Program-made: the position numbers and the translations under genes
Shown: piece after piece, positions 18,790 to 26,976 of the stretch
How the letters are laid out: every line of letters begins with the position of its first letter
Numbering within the stretch: the first letter of the stretch is position 1
The notes under the pieces: generated by a model
Seen by the model: only the letters and a program-made list of their open reading frames with translations
What the model was told of the DNA's origin: nothing
Databases searched by the model: none
Assembly (NCBI RefSeq): GCF_030505195.1
Contig: NZ_CP129672.1
Coordinates: 5,304,501 to 5,368,500 of the forward strand
Direction: 5' to 3'
DNA length: 64,000 nucleotides
From: Comamonas testosteroni
Lineage (GTDB): Bacteria; Pseudomonadota; Gammaproteobacteria; Burkholderiales; Burkholderiaceae_C

Positions 18790-20523
18790 ATGCGCCTGAG
18801 CCGTCTTTTCCTTTGCACTACCGTGCTGCTGCTCGGTCTGGTCTCATTGATGCTCGTGCGAACGATGTGGACCGACTGGCTGGACGTGCGCCGCGCTGAA
18901 GCCGGTCTGGAGGCGATGGAGTTGGCCTATGCTGCCATGCAGGTCGCCGAACACGCCTCGGCCGAGCGCGGTCCGGCCATCCCGGTGCTCAACGACCCTC
19001 CCTCGGACGCATTGCGCAAGCGCCTGACGCAGTTCCAGCTGGCGACCGATGCAGCTTTCGACGTGGCGCTGACGCGGCTGCGTCGACGAGAAGAGGCCGA
19101 GCTGCTGACCGCCTTGCCGGTGCTGGAGCGGGCGCGCACGCAGATGCAGGCAGCCCGGCAGGAGCTTGAACGGGTGGCGGCACTGCCCCAGGCTGAGCGC
19201 GCGGCCGTTGACAAACGCAGCACCCGGCAGGTCATCGACCAGATGTTCGAGGTTGTCGACACGGTGCTGGAGGCGGTTACCCTGCTGTCGGCTAGCGCCG
19301 AGCGCATCCACCCCAGCCTGTCGCTGCCGCTGGTTGGCGCACGCTACGCCGCCGAGCTGCGCGAGCATGCTGGCCGCTTGGGCTCGCAATTCACCGCGCC
19401 GCTGGCCAGTGGCTCGCCGCTCGGCCCGCAAGAGCGCGACGGCATCCCCCGCCTGCTCGGCCGCATTGAGCAGCTCAAGGCCCTTCTGGATGTGAAGGCG
19501 CGCACCAGTTTGTCCGATCCGCGCATCGACGCCGCGCTGCAGGCTCAGCAGCAACACTATTTCGGTCAAAGCCTGCCCTTTATCGCCGAGATTACCGCCC
19601 GCGGCCTGGCCGGCCAGCCCTATGGAATGAGCTCGGCACAGTTCATCTCCCGCTATGTCCCGGAGATGCGCAGCATCGTCGAGCTGCGCGACACACTGCA
19701 CGAGGTGGGGCGCGAACAGGCCTGGGGGGAGGTGGCGGCAGCCTGGCAGCGGCTACGCTTCAATGCGCTGATTGGCTGCTGCATTCTGGTGCTGCAGGTT
19801 GGCGTCTTCATCACGCTGCGCCGCCGTGTGCTGGCGCCGCTGCTACTCATCACCAAGCATATGATGGAGCTGATGCGCGGTCGGCTGAACCAGCAACTAC
19901 CTGCGGTCCAGCGCAGCGACGAGATTGGCGAGCTGCAGGCCGCGGTGCTTGCTTTGCAGGCCAGCCTGCAACGTACCCAGGAGCTGGAGGCCGAGCGCGA
20001 GACCCTGATTAGTGAGCTTCGCCTGCTCAGCCACCGCGACCATCTGACCGGGCTGATGAACCGCCGCGCCTTCGACGATCAGGCGCCGGCCCAGCTGGCC
20101 CAGGCCGAACGTCATCGTTGGCCGCTGGCGCTGCTGCTGTTTGATCTGGACCATTTCAAGCGCATTAACGATCAGCATGGTCACGAGACCGGCGACCAGT
20201 TGCTACAACATGCGGCGCAACTTGCGCAGGCCCAACTGCGCAGAGGCGATCTGCTGGCCCGCTATGGTGGCGAGGAGTTCATCGCGCTGCTGCCCGGTTG
20301 CGATGACCAGGCGGCACTGGTGCTGGCCGAGCGCCTGCGCCAAGCCATGCAGCAGCCGCTGCACCGGCCCGATGGCAGCATACTGAACCTGAGCGCCAGC
20401 TTTGGTCTAGTGGTGCAGCCGGCTGGCCTCCAGTCCTCGCTGCCCGAACTCTTCAGCCGTGCCGACGCCGCCCTCTATGAGGCTAAGGCCAAAGGCCGCA
20501 ACCGGGTGCAGTTGGCGCTCTGA
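18790..20523 (+). CDS. Membrane diguanylate cyclase (HAMP-GGDEF)
   Basis: 577 residues. N-terminal membrane helix (LFLCTTVLLLGLVSLMLV), a helical periplasmic sensor of about 300 residues, a second membrane helix (GCCILVLQVGVFITL), a HAMP-like linker and coiled coil, and a GGDEF domain: DHLTGLMNRRAFD, LLLFDLDHFKRINDQHG and RYGGEEFIALLPG with the catalytic GGEEF at residues 493-497. RRGD, five residues upstream, fits the RxxD inhibitory site, so product feedback is likely. It should make cyclic di-GMP. The ATG at 18790 places the first helix at the N terminus; in-frame codons back to 18658 are possible but less natural. Confidence 0.92.
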   Translation: MRLSRLFLCTTVLLLGLVSLMLVRTMWTDWLDVRRAEAGLEAMELAYAAMQVAEHASAERGPAIPVLNDPPSDALRKRLTQFQLATDAAFDVALTRLRRREEAELLTALPVLERARTQMQAARQELERVAALPQAERAAVDKRSTRQVIDQMFEVVDTVLEAVTLLSASAERIHPSLSLPLVGARYAAELREHAGRLGSQFTAPLASGSPLGPQERDGIPRLLGRIEQLKALLDVKARTSLSDPRIDAALQAQQQHYFGQSLPFIAEITARGLAGQPYGMSSAQFISRYVPEMRSIVELRDTLHEVGREQAWGEVAAAWQRLRFNALIGCCILVLQVGVFITLRRRVLAPLLLITKHMMELMRGRLNQQLPAVQRSDEIGELQAAVLALQASLQRTQELEAERETLISELRLLSHRDHLTGLMNRRAFDDQAPAQLAQAERHRWPLALLLFDLDHFKRINDQHGHETGDQLLQHAAQLAQAQLRRGDLLARYGGEEFIALLPGCDDQAALVLAERLRQAMQQPLHRPDGSILNLSASFGLVVQPAGLQSSLPELFSRADAALYEAKAKGRNRVQLAL

Positions 20524-20890
20524 GCTGGCCGCGTTCTGCCGCACCAGTCTGTAAAGCGGGGTTTGCTCCGGGCGATGGCGCTCGTGGTGGAGTGGAACGC
20601 CATCCTTGCCACTGGTACTGATCTGTCTTGGTGCAGCGCAACTCAGCCTCTTTCTGGAAGGTCGGCTTGGCCAGCGCTTGCCGGGCGCGACCCCCGAGCC
20701 GCTGCTTGCCTTCAGGGGCGTCGATGCCCTGCAGTCTCACCTTGACCTGCTCGTATTGCCCAGGCTCGCCACATCAGGCGGTCAGGGTATCGCCGTCAGA
20801 GATGCCGACGACAAGGCTGAGAAGCGGATTGGCGAGCTGTGGGAGCTAAGAGGCAAAGTGCGCCGTTGCAAGGATTTCAGCGTCGGTGCT
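20524..20890 (-). pseudogene. Thermonuclease-like (SNase) protein, broken
   Basis: From about 20890 downwards the minus strand encodes LSLVVGISDGDTLTA, an in-frame TGA where CGA (Arg) is expected, then CGEPGQYEQVKVRLQGIDAP, GGRARQALAK and LRCTKTDQY. These are consecutive staphylococcal-nuclease-fold segments (DGDTL with the metal aspartates, VRLxGIDAPE with the catalytic region). After KTDQY similarity is lost through a frameshift or replacement. A nonsense codon plus truncation make it a remnant, probably phage-borne like its neighbours. Confidence 0.6.
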
Positions 20891-21063
20891 CAAGAGCCTC
20901 AAGGGCCGAAAAATCCATACTGAAACCTATGCCCACTGGTAGAGTGCAAGCGTGCTTCGTTAGGTTGCGTTGTGCTAGAATTTTCGATGCACTAAATTGT
21001 TTTTCCTAGTAAAGACAACGATTTGCGGCAGATTTTGCAATGAAATCATGCGGTTATCACTGT

Positions 21064-21137
21064 GCGGGCGTCGTTCAATGGTAGGACTCTTGCTTCCCAA
21101 GCAAATAACGTGGGTTCGATTCCCATCGCCCGCTCCA
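21064..21137 (+). tRNA. tRNA-Gly (anticodon CCC)
   Basis: GCGGGCG acceptor strand pairs with CGCCCGC at the 3' side. The D arm is GTTC...GGAC, the anticodon loop is TTCCCAA (CCC), the T arm is GTGGG-TTCGATT-CCCAT-like, and the encoded CCA lies at 21135-21137. The first anticodon-stem pair looks mismatched (C-A); the other four pair. Integrase debris starts just downstream, so this gene is the likely attachment site of a lost element. Confidence 0.93.
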
Positions 21138-21152
21138 GCTTTACCTTTTAAG

Positions 21153-21182
21153 AACAAAGATTTATCACAATCTTTGTTTTTT
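21153..21182 (+). terminator. Terminator after tRNA-Gly
   Basis: AACAAAGATT and AATCTTTGTT form a perfect 10-bp stem around TATCAC, followed by a T run. Confidence 0.75.
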
Positions 21183-21700
21183 CGGGGGAGCTCCAAGGGA
21201 GTTTTTTCCGATGAAGGACTCCAGCTTCGCCTGCTCTATGTCCCCCTGACCGTCGTTCAGCCACTTGGAATAGGCGTTCAAAAAATCTCCACCGAATACC
21301 CCATCTGCTTGGCTGCATAGGCCGGCGTGGCTGCTGCCATGAGCAGCATCGTCGCATAGGTGTGGCGCATATGGTTGGGCCGGCGGTAACGAATGCCCAG
21401 TGCCTTGAGCATCGGCACCCAGAAGTGGTTGCGAAAGCGCTTGTCGTCAGCCCAGGGCTCGCCATGCTTCGGGTCGACGAAGACCGTTTGTGAATCCTTG
21501 GGCGCGGCCTGGCTCATGGTATCGCCAGCCACGTCGCCAAATTGCGCCTTCGGGGTCTGTTCCTTCTGCCTTTCCAATGCGTCCAGGGCCCGGCTGATCG
21601 GGCTGCGCATCATGGCCGACGCGCGCAACGAGTGGATCCGCTCCACCTCCCAGCTGGTCAACAAAGAGGTTGAAGCCATGGCGCAGCTCGACGCAGACGA
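21175..21700 (-). pseudogene. Tyrosine recombinase (phage integrase) C-terminal remnant
   Basis: The minus strand encodes VFVDPKHGEPWADDKRFRNH, then ALGIRYRRPNHMRHTYATML and AAKQMGYSVEIF, the C-terminal catalytic segment of tyrosine recombinases with the H-x-x-R motif (HMRH). A frameshift in a T6 run near 21290 breaks the frame; in another frame LNAYSKWLNDG, QAKLESFIGKN and PPKKQ follow. The N-terminal part is missing or scrambled beyond about 21700. It sits within 40 bases of tRNA-Gly, the classic integrase-attachment arrangement. Confidence 0.7.
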
Positions 21701-21749
21701 GACCGCTGCATTTGATATCAGAGCAGGTGCTGGGGAGGAGGGCGACGCC

Positions 21750-22070
21750 GCATGAGCGCACCCCTCAGCCCCGAAGCCATGGCCGCCAGATGAGCAGACC
21801 CTACCCGCATCTGGCCGACCGCCTGACGCCGCCCGCATTGCAGGCCTGCAGCACGACATCCGCAGTGCCGCCACCAGGAGCGCCCAGCTTGACGGTGACG
21901 CCGCTGCCTGCTGAGATCTCGCAGATCGGCACCAGCGACTCGCAGCCCTTGCTTGCGAAGGCGCGGGCGTGGTTGGCCAGCTTGTCGGCTTGGTCGAACG
22001 GCGAGACGCCCAGATCAACGCCCTGAAAGGGCAGATGCAGGTCGATCGGCGGTTGCTGGCTACAGAGTGA
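21750..22070 (+). pseudogene. Phage lysis-like coiled-coil protein remnant, copy 1
   Basis: In one frame: PPDAARIAGLQHDIRSAATR, then QLDGDAAAC, an in-frame TGA, then DLADRHQRLAALACEGAGVV and LVERRDAQINALKGQMQVDR to a stop at 22068-22070. The helical, charged pattern resembles Rz-type spanins (by feel, not by search). The segment 21879-22070 is repeated at 26076-26266 without the nonsense codon. Confidence 0.45.
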
Positions 22071-22247
22071 GCGCGTTGATCGACAAGCGGCGGCCGCGCT
22101 GCAAGCATCTTCAAGCCAAGTTCACTGAAGTAAAATCGATTTTGTGCAAAATCAAATAAATCTAATCGTTTTTATGCATCGAAAAATGACTTTAGTGGAT
22201 TGAGTTGAATTCCTAATCGATGCTTCGGACCTTGTCTTGGGGAAAAT

Positions 22248-23858
22248 ATGACCGAATTAGCTGACAACGCGGTGGGTGCAAACTGGCTTATAGAGCAATT
22301 CGGCCTCCAGTTGATTGGCGACTTGCCGGTCCACAGCCGCATCGGAACGCGGCGGACAACAACAGGTACCGACATTCGTCACGAGATATATCTTGAAGCC
22401 ATGCGACCGGCTGATGCGCCTGCAGCGCATTTGCAGTTTCACCTGCGCCATGAAGTGCCGCACCTGGAGCTTCTATCCCGTCTTTTTGCCAAATCCGGTC
22501 CAGCCTTTGTACAGGAATGGATCAACTCCGAGCCCACAGGGCAGTATTCTCGTCGTGCAGCGTTTCTGTATGAGTGGTTGACCGGAGATCCGCTCACCCC
22601 TCCTGAGCGGTTGGGCGGGAACTATGTCGATGCACTGGATGATTCCAAGCAAGTCACGGCATCTGCCCATGCCGTCTTGAAAAACTCCCGCTGGCGGGTG
22701 AACGACAACATGGCAGGTACCCGCCATTTCTGTCCGATCCTGATCAAGACACCGGCCTATGCCGCCGCCGAGGGGCTTGATGTAAAGCAACTGTTCACGG
22801 GCCTTACCGAGGAATTTGGTGAAGAGCTTTTGCTGCGGGCCGCAGCCTGGATGACGCTGCGTGAAAGCAAGAGCAGCTTCATCATTGAAAGGGAGGGCGA
22901 TCGGGTCAGCCGCATCCAGCGCTTTGCCGATGTGATGGGGCGGCGCACTGGCGAAGGGCAAGCCCCTCTTACGGATGAGGCATCAGCCGAGTTGCAACGT
23001 GAAATCTTGGGCGATGTGACAACGCTGGCCCATTTCGGCTTTCGCAGGTCCCCGGTCTTCGTCGGTGAGAGCGTGAACCACAACGAAATCGTGCATTACG
23101 TCGCACCGGTTCAGGACGATGTGCCCGCCATGATGGAAGGTATGCGCGCATTCATCGAGCGCACGCAGGGCCAGTCCCCTGTGATGCGCAGCGCCGTCGC
23201 AGCCTTTGGCTACGTCTACATCCACCCCATGGCTGATGGCAACGGCCGGGTGCACCGGTTTCTGATCAACGATGTGCTGCGCCGGGATGGTGTGATACCC
23301 GCGCCGGTCATACTGCCCGTGTCTGCCGTCATCACAGACGACACGGCGGAACGTCGGGCGTATGGACGCGTTCTGGACCTGGTTTCTGCCCCCCTGATGC
23401 GCAATATCCGCGAGTTGTACTCGTTCGCGCAGACCCGGACCACCTACCCGGATGGCGTGGTCTCCAACTTCGAATTTCAGGGCTGCGATACTGCCAGGCC
23501 GCTGTGGCGTTACATGGACCTCACCGGGCATGTTCAATACATGTCCAAAATCATCGAGCGCACCGTGACCGAGCAAATGCGTGAGGAGTCCAAATACCTC
23601 AGAAGCCATGCCGTGGCCCGCAGCGTTCTCAAGGAAATTATTGAAATGCCCGACCAGCAGGCGGATCGCCTGCTGCGCTCGATCGAGCAAAACAAAGGCG
23701 TTTTAAGTGGCGTTCTCAAGAAGGAGATGCCCATTCTCGAAAAGCCTGGCCTGTGGGATGAAATTGTCGAGGCTGTGCAGACCGCCTTCAAGAACGAAAA
23801 CCCGCCGGATCCGCTGGTGGTTGAGCGGTATCAACCTGCAAAACCTGCAGGCAAGTAA
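22248..23858 (+). CDS. Fic-domain protein (putative AMP transferase)
   Basis: 536 residues. The Fic core contains YIHPMADGNGRVHRFLIND, matching HPFxDGNGRxxR with catalytic His326, Asp330 and Arg334. A helix upstream (SKSSFIIEREG) resembles the inhibitory alpha-helix of self-inhibited Fic proteins, but the residue after the glutamate is Arg, not the canonical Gly or Asn. The N-terminal 200 residues and the C-terminal helical region are of the type found in long Fic proteins with DUF4172-like or wHTH ends. No antitoxin gene is adjacent. It probably AMPylates a target, host or phage, that cannot be told from sequence. It lies within phage debris, so acquisition by transfer is likely. Confidence 0.88.
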   Translation: MTELADNAVGANWLIEQFGLQLIGDLPVHSRIGTRRTTTGTDIRHEIYLEAMRPADAPAAHLQFHLRHEVPHLELLSRLFAKSGPAFVQEWINSEPTGQYSRRAAFLYEWLTGDPLTPPERLGGNYVDALDDSKQVTASAHAVLKNSRWRVNDNMAGTRHFCPILIKTPAYAAAEGLDVKQLFTGLTEEFGEELLLRAAAWMTLRESKSSFIIEREGDRVSRIQRFADVMGRRTGEGQAPLTDEASAELQREILGDVTTLAHFGFRRSPVFVGESVNHNEIVHYVAPVQDDVPAMMEGMRAFIERTQGQSPVMRSAVAAFGYVYIHPMADGNGRVHRFLINDVLRRDGVIPAPVILPVSAVITDDTAERRAYGRVLDLVSAPLMRNIRELYSFAQTRTTYPDGVVSNFEFQGCDTARPLWRYMDLTGHVQYMSKIIERTVTEQMREESKYLRSHAVARSVLKEIIEMPDQQADRLLRSIEQNKGVLSGVLKKEMPILEKPGLWDEIVEAVQTAFKNENPPDPLVVERYQPAKPAGK

Positions 23859-23901
23859 TTTTTGCAGAGATTTCGGCAAGGAATTGCCAAGGAAACAGCC
23901 T

Positions 23902-23926
23902 CCAGCGCTTACCCATCAAGCGCTGG
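23902..23926. repeat. Dispersed intergenic palindrome (REP-like)
   Basis: CCAGCGCTT and AAGCGCTGG, a perfect 9-bp inverted repeat around ACCCATC, followed by AAGCTATCAAA. I recall this element as common between genes in Comamonadaceae. A degenerate form lies at about 13350-13385. Confidence 0.6.
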
Positions 23927-23929
23927 AAG

Positions 23930-24009
23930 CTATCAAAAGCAGACTATCTGAACGTCATGCGCAGCAGGCCTTCATCGGGCGCAGGGGGCTGCTTGGCTGA
24001 CAGGGCCGG
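23930..24009. repeat. Direct repeat C, copy 1
   Basis: About 80 bases (CTATCAAAAGCAGAC... through GCAGCAGGCCTTCATCGGG... to GACAGGGCCGG) recur at 28123-28202 with a few differences. On the minus strand both encode a protein tail ending in PDEGLLR(M/L)TFR. Confidence 0.7.
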
Positions 24010-24303
24010 TGTAGACGTGGGGCGTTGGCCGGGGTACACCGGCAGCGTCACCTGCTTTTCGCGTTGAAGCACCGGCTGGCTCCTGGCTGCGCGCCGGCAC
24101 CCGTGCGCAGTGAATGACGCGGGCATGCACCTCGTTGCGTGGCGGGCGACAGGCCCGCGTGTGGATGCGGGCGCGCTCCAGCTCCACCACCAGGGCGGCG
24201 CCGGGCAGCGGTGCTGCATGGTGTGTTTGCCAAAAGCGCCGCACAGCGCCGTGCTGGCCTGCGGCGGGGTGTGGCTGAGGAAAAGCGTTCCGGTATGGCG
24301 CAT
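23944..24303 (-). pseudogene. Phage-like ORF, probably frameshifted
   Basis: A strong AGGAGG lies five bases before the ATG at 24303 (MRHTGTLFLSHTPPQAS). The start frame stays open for 119 residues, but in the middle a more protein-like reading occurs in another frame (LVVELERARIHTR, NEVHARVIHCARVP), while the end PDEGLLRMTFR returns to the first. This pattern suggests two frameshifts in a former phage gene. Unknown function. Confidence 0.4.
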
Positions 24304-24326
24304 GCGTGCCTCCTGTCTCTGTTGTG

Positions 24327-24536
24327 AGAAAAGCCCGCCAGGTCTGGAACCTTGCGGGCTTTTGTTTGGGTAGTGATTTCTCAATTTATGAGCGCGCCGC
24401 GCTTGCTCTAGCCGCGTTTGAAAGTAGTTTGCTACCGATAGCATTGCTGGGCTGGCGGTAGCTGCTTTGCTTTGCATAGCGCGCAGCATGCGGCTGCGTT
24501 GGCGGTCGCGGTGCTGCAGCTCGTGCAGCACGGTGT
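24327..24536. repeat. Direct repeat A, copy 1
   Basis: About 210 bases, starting with the hairpin AAAAGCCCGC...GCGGGCTTTT and ending at GCTCGTGCAGCACGGTGT, are repeated at 25421-25630 with scattered differences. The minus strand encodes the tail TVLHELQHRDRQRSR in both copies. Confidence 0.75.
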
Positions 24537-24622
24537 TGGTAGGGTGTCGGCTCTAAAGCCCTGGGCTGCGGTCATGCCGGCCCCATAATGCGCCACCCAT
24601 TGCTATCAAGAATTTGGCTTCT

Positions 24623-25231
24623 ATGTCTTCCAACGGCTTTCACGTCCACGGCCCGCACGATCACGAACTCGAACATGCCGCCCAGGGCGAACATGGCGCA
24701 ACCGCCCACCACGGTATCGGCGGCGGCAGCCTGACCAACCAGATCGCCATGTGCACCGCCGTCATCGCCACGGTGGGCGCCATCTTCTCGTACATGGGCG
24801 GAGCGACCCAGGCCAATGCCGGGCTGTACAAGAACGACGCAGCCATCAAGAAGACCGAAGCGGCCAACCAGTGGGCCTTCTACCAGGCCAAGAGCACCAA
24901 GCAGTCGATGGCCGAGTTCGCGCGCGATCTGGTGGCCACGGAGGACAAGCGGGCTGCCTACCAAGCGAAGGTGGAGCGCTACGAGAAGGAAAAGGACGAC
25001 ATCAAGCGCGACGCCGAGCGTCTGGAAGCGGAGGCTCGGCAGTGGGACGAACAGTCCGAGATGCAGATGCATCTGCATCACCGCTGGGCCCAGGCCACCA
25101 CGGCGCTGCAGGTCGCCATTGCCCTCGCCGCCATTGCGCTGCTGACCAAGAAAAAATGGCTCGAATACGCAATGCTTGGCGTGGCCGTGCTCGGCCTTGG
25201 CGTGGGCGGGCTGGCGATGCTGCATATCTAA
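24623..25231 (+). CDS. DUF4337-type membrane protein
   Basis: 202 residues. A histidine-rich N terminus (FHVHGPHDHELEH, TAHHG) is followed by a membrane helix (IAMCTAVIATVGAIFSYMGG), a long charged coiled coil of about 100 residues (KVERYEKEKDDIKRDAERLE), and two C-terminal helices (ALQVAIALAAIALL; AMLGVAVLGLGVGGLAML). This is the DUF4337 layout. The ATG at 24623 is preferred over a TTG at 24614. The His-rich start could bind metal, but no function is established. High GC suggests a native gene in a debris-rich area. Confidence 0.8.
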   Translation: MSSNGFHVHGPHDHELEHAAQGEHGATAHHGIGGGSLTNQIAMCTAVIATVGAIFSYMGGATQANAGLYKNDAAIKKTEAANQWAFYQAKSTKQSMAEFARDLVATEDKRAAYQAKVERYEKEKDDIKRDAERLEAEARQWDEQSEMQMHLHHRWAQATTALQVAIALAAIALLTKKKWLEYAMLGVAVLGLGVGGLAMLHI

Positions 25232-25420
25232 GAGGGTCTACGATCTGCCAACCAATAGCGCCTGGAATGAGAGATGGGCGAGCAGCAGGCTGCTGCTGAG
25301 CAGCCGCTCGCAGTTCTTCTGCCTCCGGCGATTTTTCTCCGCTCACACACAGCGACACTCGGACCGCCTCACCAGTTCGTCGCGGTCTGAGGTGCCGGTC
25401 ATCAAGACTCCTTGGTGATC

Positions 25421-25630
25421 AAAAAAGCCCGCTGGGTCTGGAGCCTTGCGGGCTTTTGTTTGAGTGGTGATTTATGAATTTGTGAGCACGCTGCGCTTGC
25501 TCCATCTATGTTTTAAGGTAGTTTGATGCTGATAACATTGCTGGGATGGCGGTAGCTGCTTTGTTTTCAATAGCACTTGGCAGACGGCTGCGCTGGCGGT
25601 CGCGGTGCTGCAGCTCGTGCAGCACGGTGT
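25421..25630. repeat. Direct repeat A, copy 2
   Basis: Second copy of the 210-base segment at 24327-24536. It is followed on the minus strand by AAGGAG and an ATG (MTGTSDRDELVRRS) whose frame stops after 19 codons, so the adjoining gene is broken. Confidence 0.75.
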
Positions 25631-25876
25631 CTATCGGATGCATCGGCAGGAGATCCCCAAATCCAGGTGGCCCAGCTCGGCAAAGCCATGGTCAAACGCT
25701 TGGCGGCGCTGCGGGCAATGTGTTGGATGGAGGCGCAGCCGCATTTCAGAACAACGATGCGCATGGCGACTGCTCCTCGAAAAGCGGCAGGTTCAGGCGG
25801 TTGGTGATGCCGGCGCGCGCGGTTGATGGTCATCAGGGGCGGGCCATGCCAGCTGGGGCGAGCTGCTTGCATGGGT
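25567..25876 (-). CDS. Phage-like hypothetical ORF
   Basis: Open frame from about 25876 (MQAARPSWHGPPLMTINRAR) through MRIVVLKCGCASIQHIARSA to 25567. A hairpin at 25892-25920 precedes it, as with the other small ORFs in this block. The last third overlaps repeat A and is in another frame than the HELQHRDRQ tail, so a frameshift is likely. No family recognised. Confidence 0.3.
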
Positions 25877-26075
25877 TCTTCGATTGAGAGCAAAGAAAAG
25901 CCTGCTCAGCGGTTGCTGGTGGGCTTGTGGAGAAACAGCGAGGTGCTTCAGAGGCTGGCCGCAGTGGTGGTGTTGGGTCGCTCCTTAGTCTCTGCCTTGC
26001 GAAAAGGTGGGGCTGGCCTTGACCAGCTCCAGCAGCCTCTGCATGAAGGCTTCCTATTCGTCGATGCCACCCGCA

Positions 26076-26266
26076 ACGCCCAGCTTGCCGGTGACGCCGC
26101 TGCCTGCCGAGATCTCGCAGATCAGCACCAGCGACTCGCCGCCCTTGCTGGCGAAGGCGCGGGCGTGGTTGGCCAGCTTGTCGGACTGGTCGAGCGTCGA
26201 GACGCCCAGGTCGCCGCCCTGAAAGGGCAGCTGCAGGTAGACCGGCAGTTGCTGGCGACCGATTGA
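26076..26266 (+). pseudogene. Phage lysis-like coiled-coil remnant, copy 2
   Basis: Encodes ARNAQLAGDAAACRDLADQH, then QRLAALAGEGAGVVGQLVGL and RRDAQVAALKGQLQVDRQLL to a stop. It is the unbroken counterpart of the tail at 21879-22070, but its natural N terminus is replaced by an unrelated in-frame reading (from 25823). Confidence 0.45.
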
Positions 26267-26272
26267 CCAGGC

Positions 26273-26728
26273 TTACTCTTTGACCACAGGCCTGTGCACC
26301 AGCACCGGAATGCCGCTGTTCACCAGCACGCGCTGGGTTTCGCTGCCCAGCAAAATGCCGGCAAGGCCCTTGCGGCCGTGCGATGCCATGCAGATCAGGT
26401 CGCAGTGGCTGTCCTTGGCCTGTTGGATGATGGCCTGGTGCACCGAAAAGTTCATCGTCCGCTCCAACTTGCAGTCCACGCCCTCGGCCTTGGCAACCTC
26501 CTGCACTGCCTTTAGCACTGTGTCGGCCGTTAGCTCGGCGTCCCGGCGCATCTCGCTGGGGTTGTAGGCCACCATCCCCTCGCCGCTATACATCAGGGCC
26601 GAATAGTCCGGCATCACATACAGCACCGTCACCTCGGAGCCTTGCTCCTTGGCCAGCTGCAAGCCTGCACGCAGCGCAGCTTCGGAGAGTTTCGAGCCGT
26701 CCGTAGGAATCAAAATGTGCTTGAACAT
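26273..26728 (-). CDS. Universal stress protein (UspA family)
   Basis: 151 residues, one Usp domain. MFKHILIPTDGS at the start and the ATP-loop type ASHGRKGLAGILLGS near the end fit ATP-binding Usp proteins. The final PVLVHRP is the usual last strand. The ATG at 26728 has AAGGAGG upstream (26734-26740), deciding against an in-frame codon at 26755. Divergent from the DUF1003 gene with about 250 bases between. Presumably a cytoplasmic stress-survival factor. Confidence 0.92.
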   Translation of the reverse strand: MFKHILIPTDGSKLSEAALRAGLQLAKEQGSEVTVLYVMPDYSALMYSGEGMVAYNPSEMRRDAELTADTVLKAVQEVAKAEGVDCKLERTMNFSVHQAIIQQAKDSHCDLICMASHGRKGLAGILLGSETQRVLVNSGIPVLVHRPVVKE

Positions 26729-26976
26729 ATCCAGCCTCCTTGCGCACCAGCGCATGTGTAGTTGCCAATCAATCCCAACTTAACGATTGCCGCAACCAAT
26801 ACTCACACTCCGGGGCGGCCATTGCAACACTTGGCGTCAATATTCAAGCATTCGCCGCTTGTGCTTGTGCTTGATGCCGCATGTCGGTGGCGGCGGCGCG
26901 ACAGGGCGCAAGGCAAGCGCCAGGGTTGGGTAGCATGGTGGCGATGTCTTCATCCTTCGGATGACAAGGAACTCCC

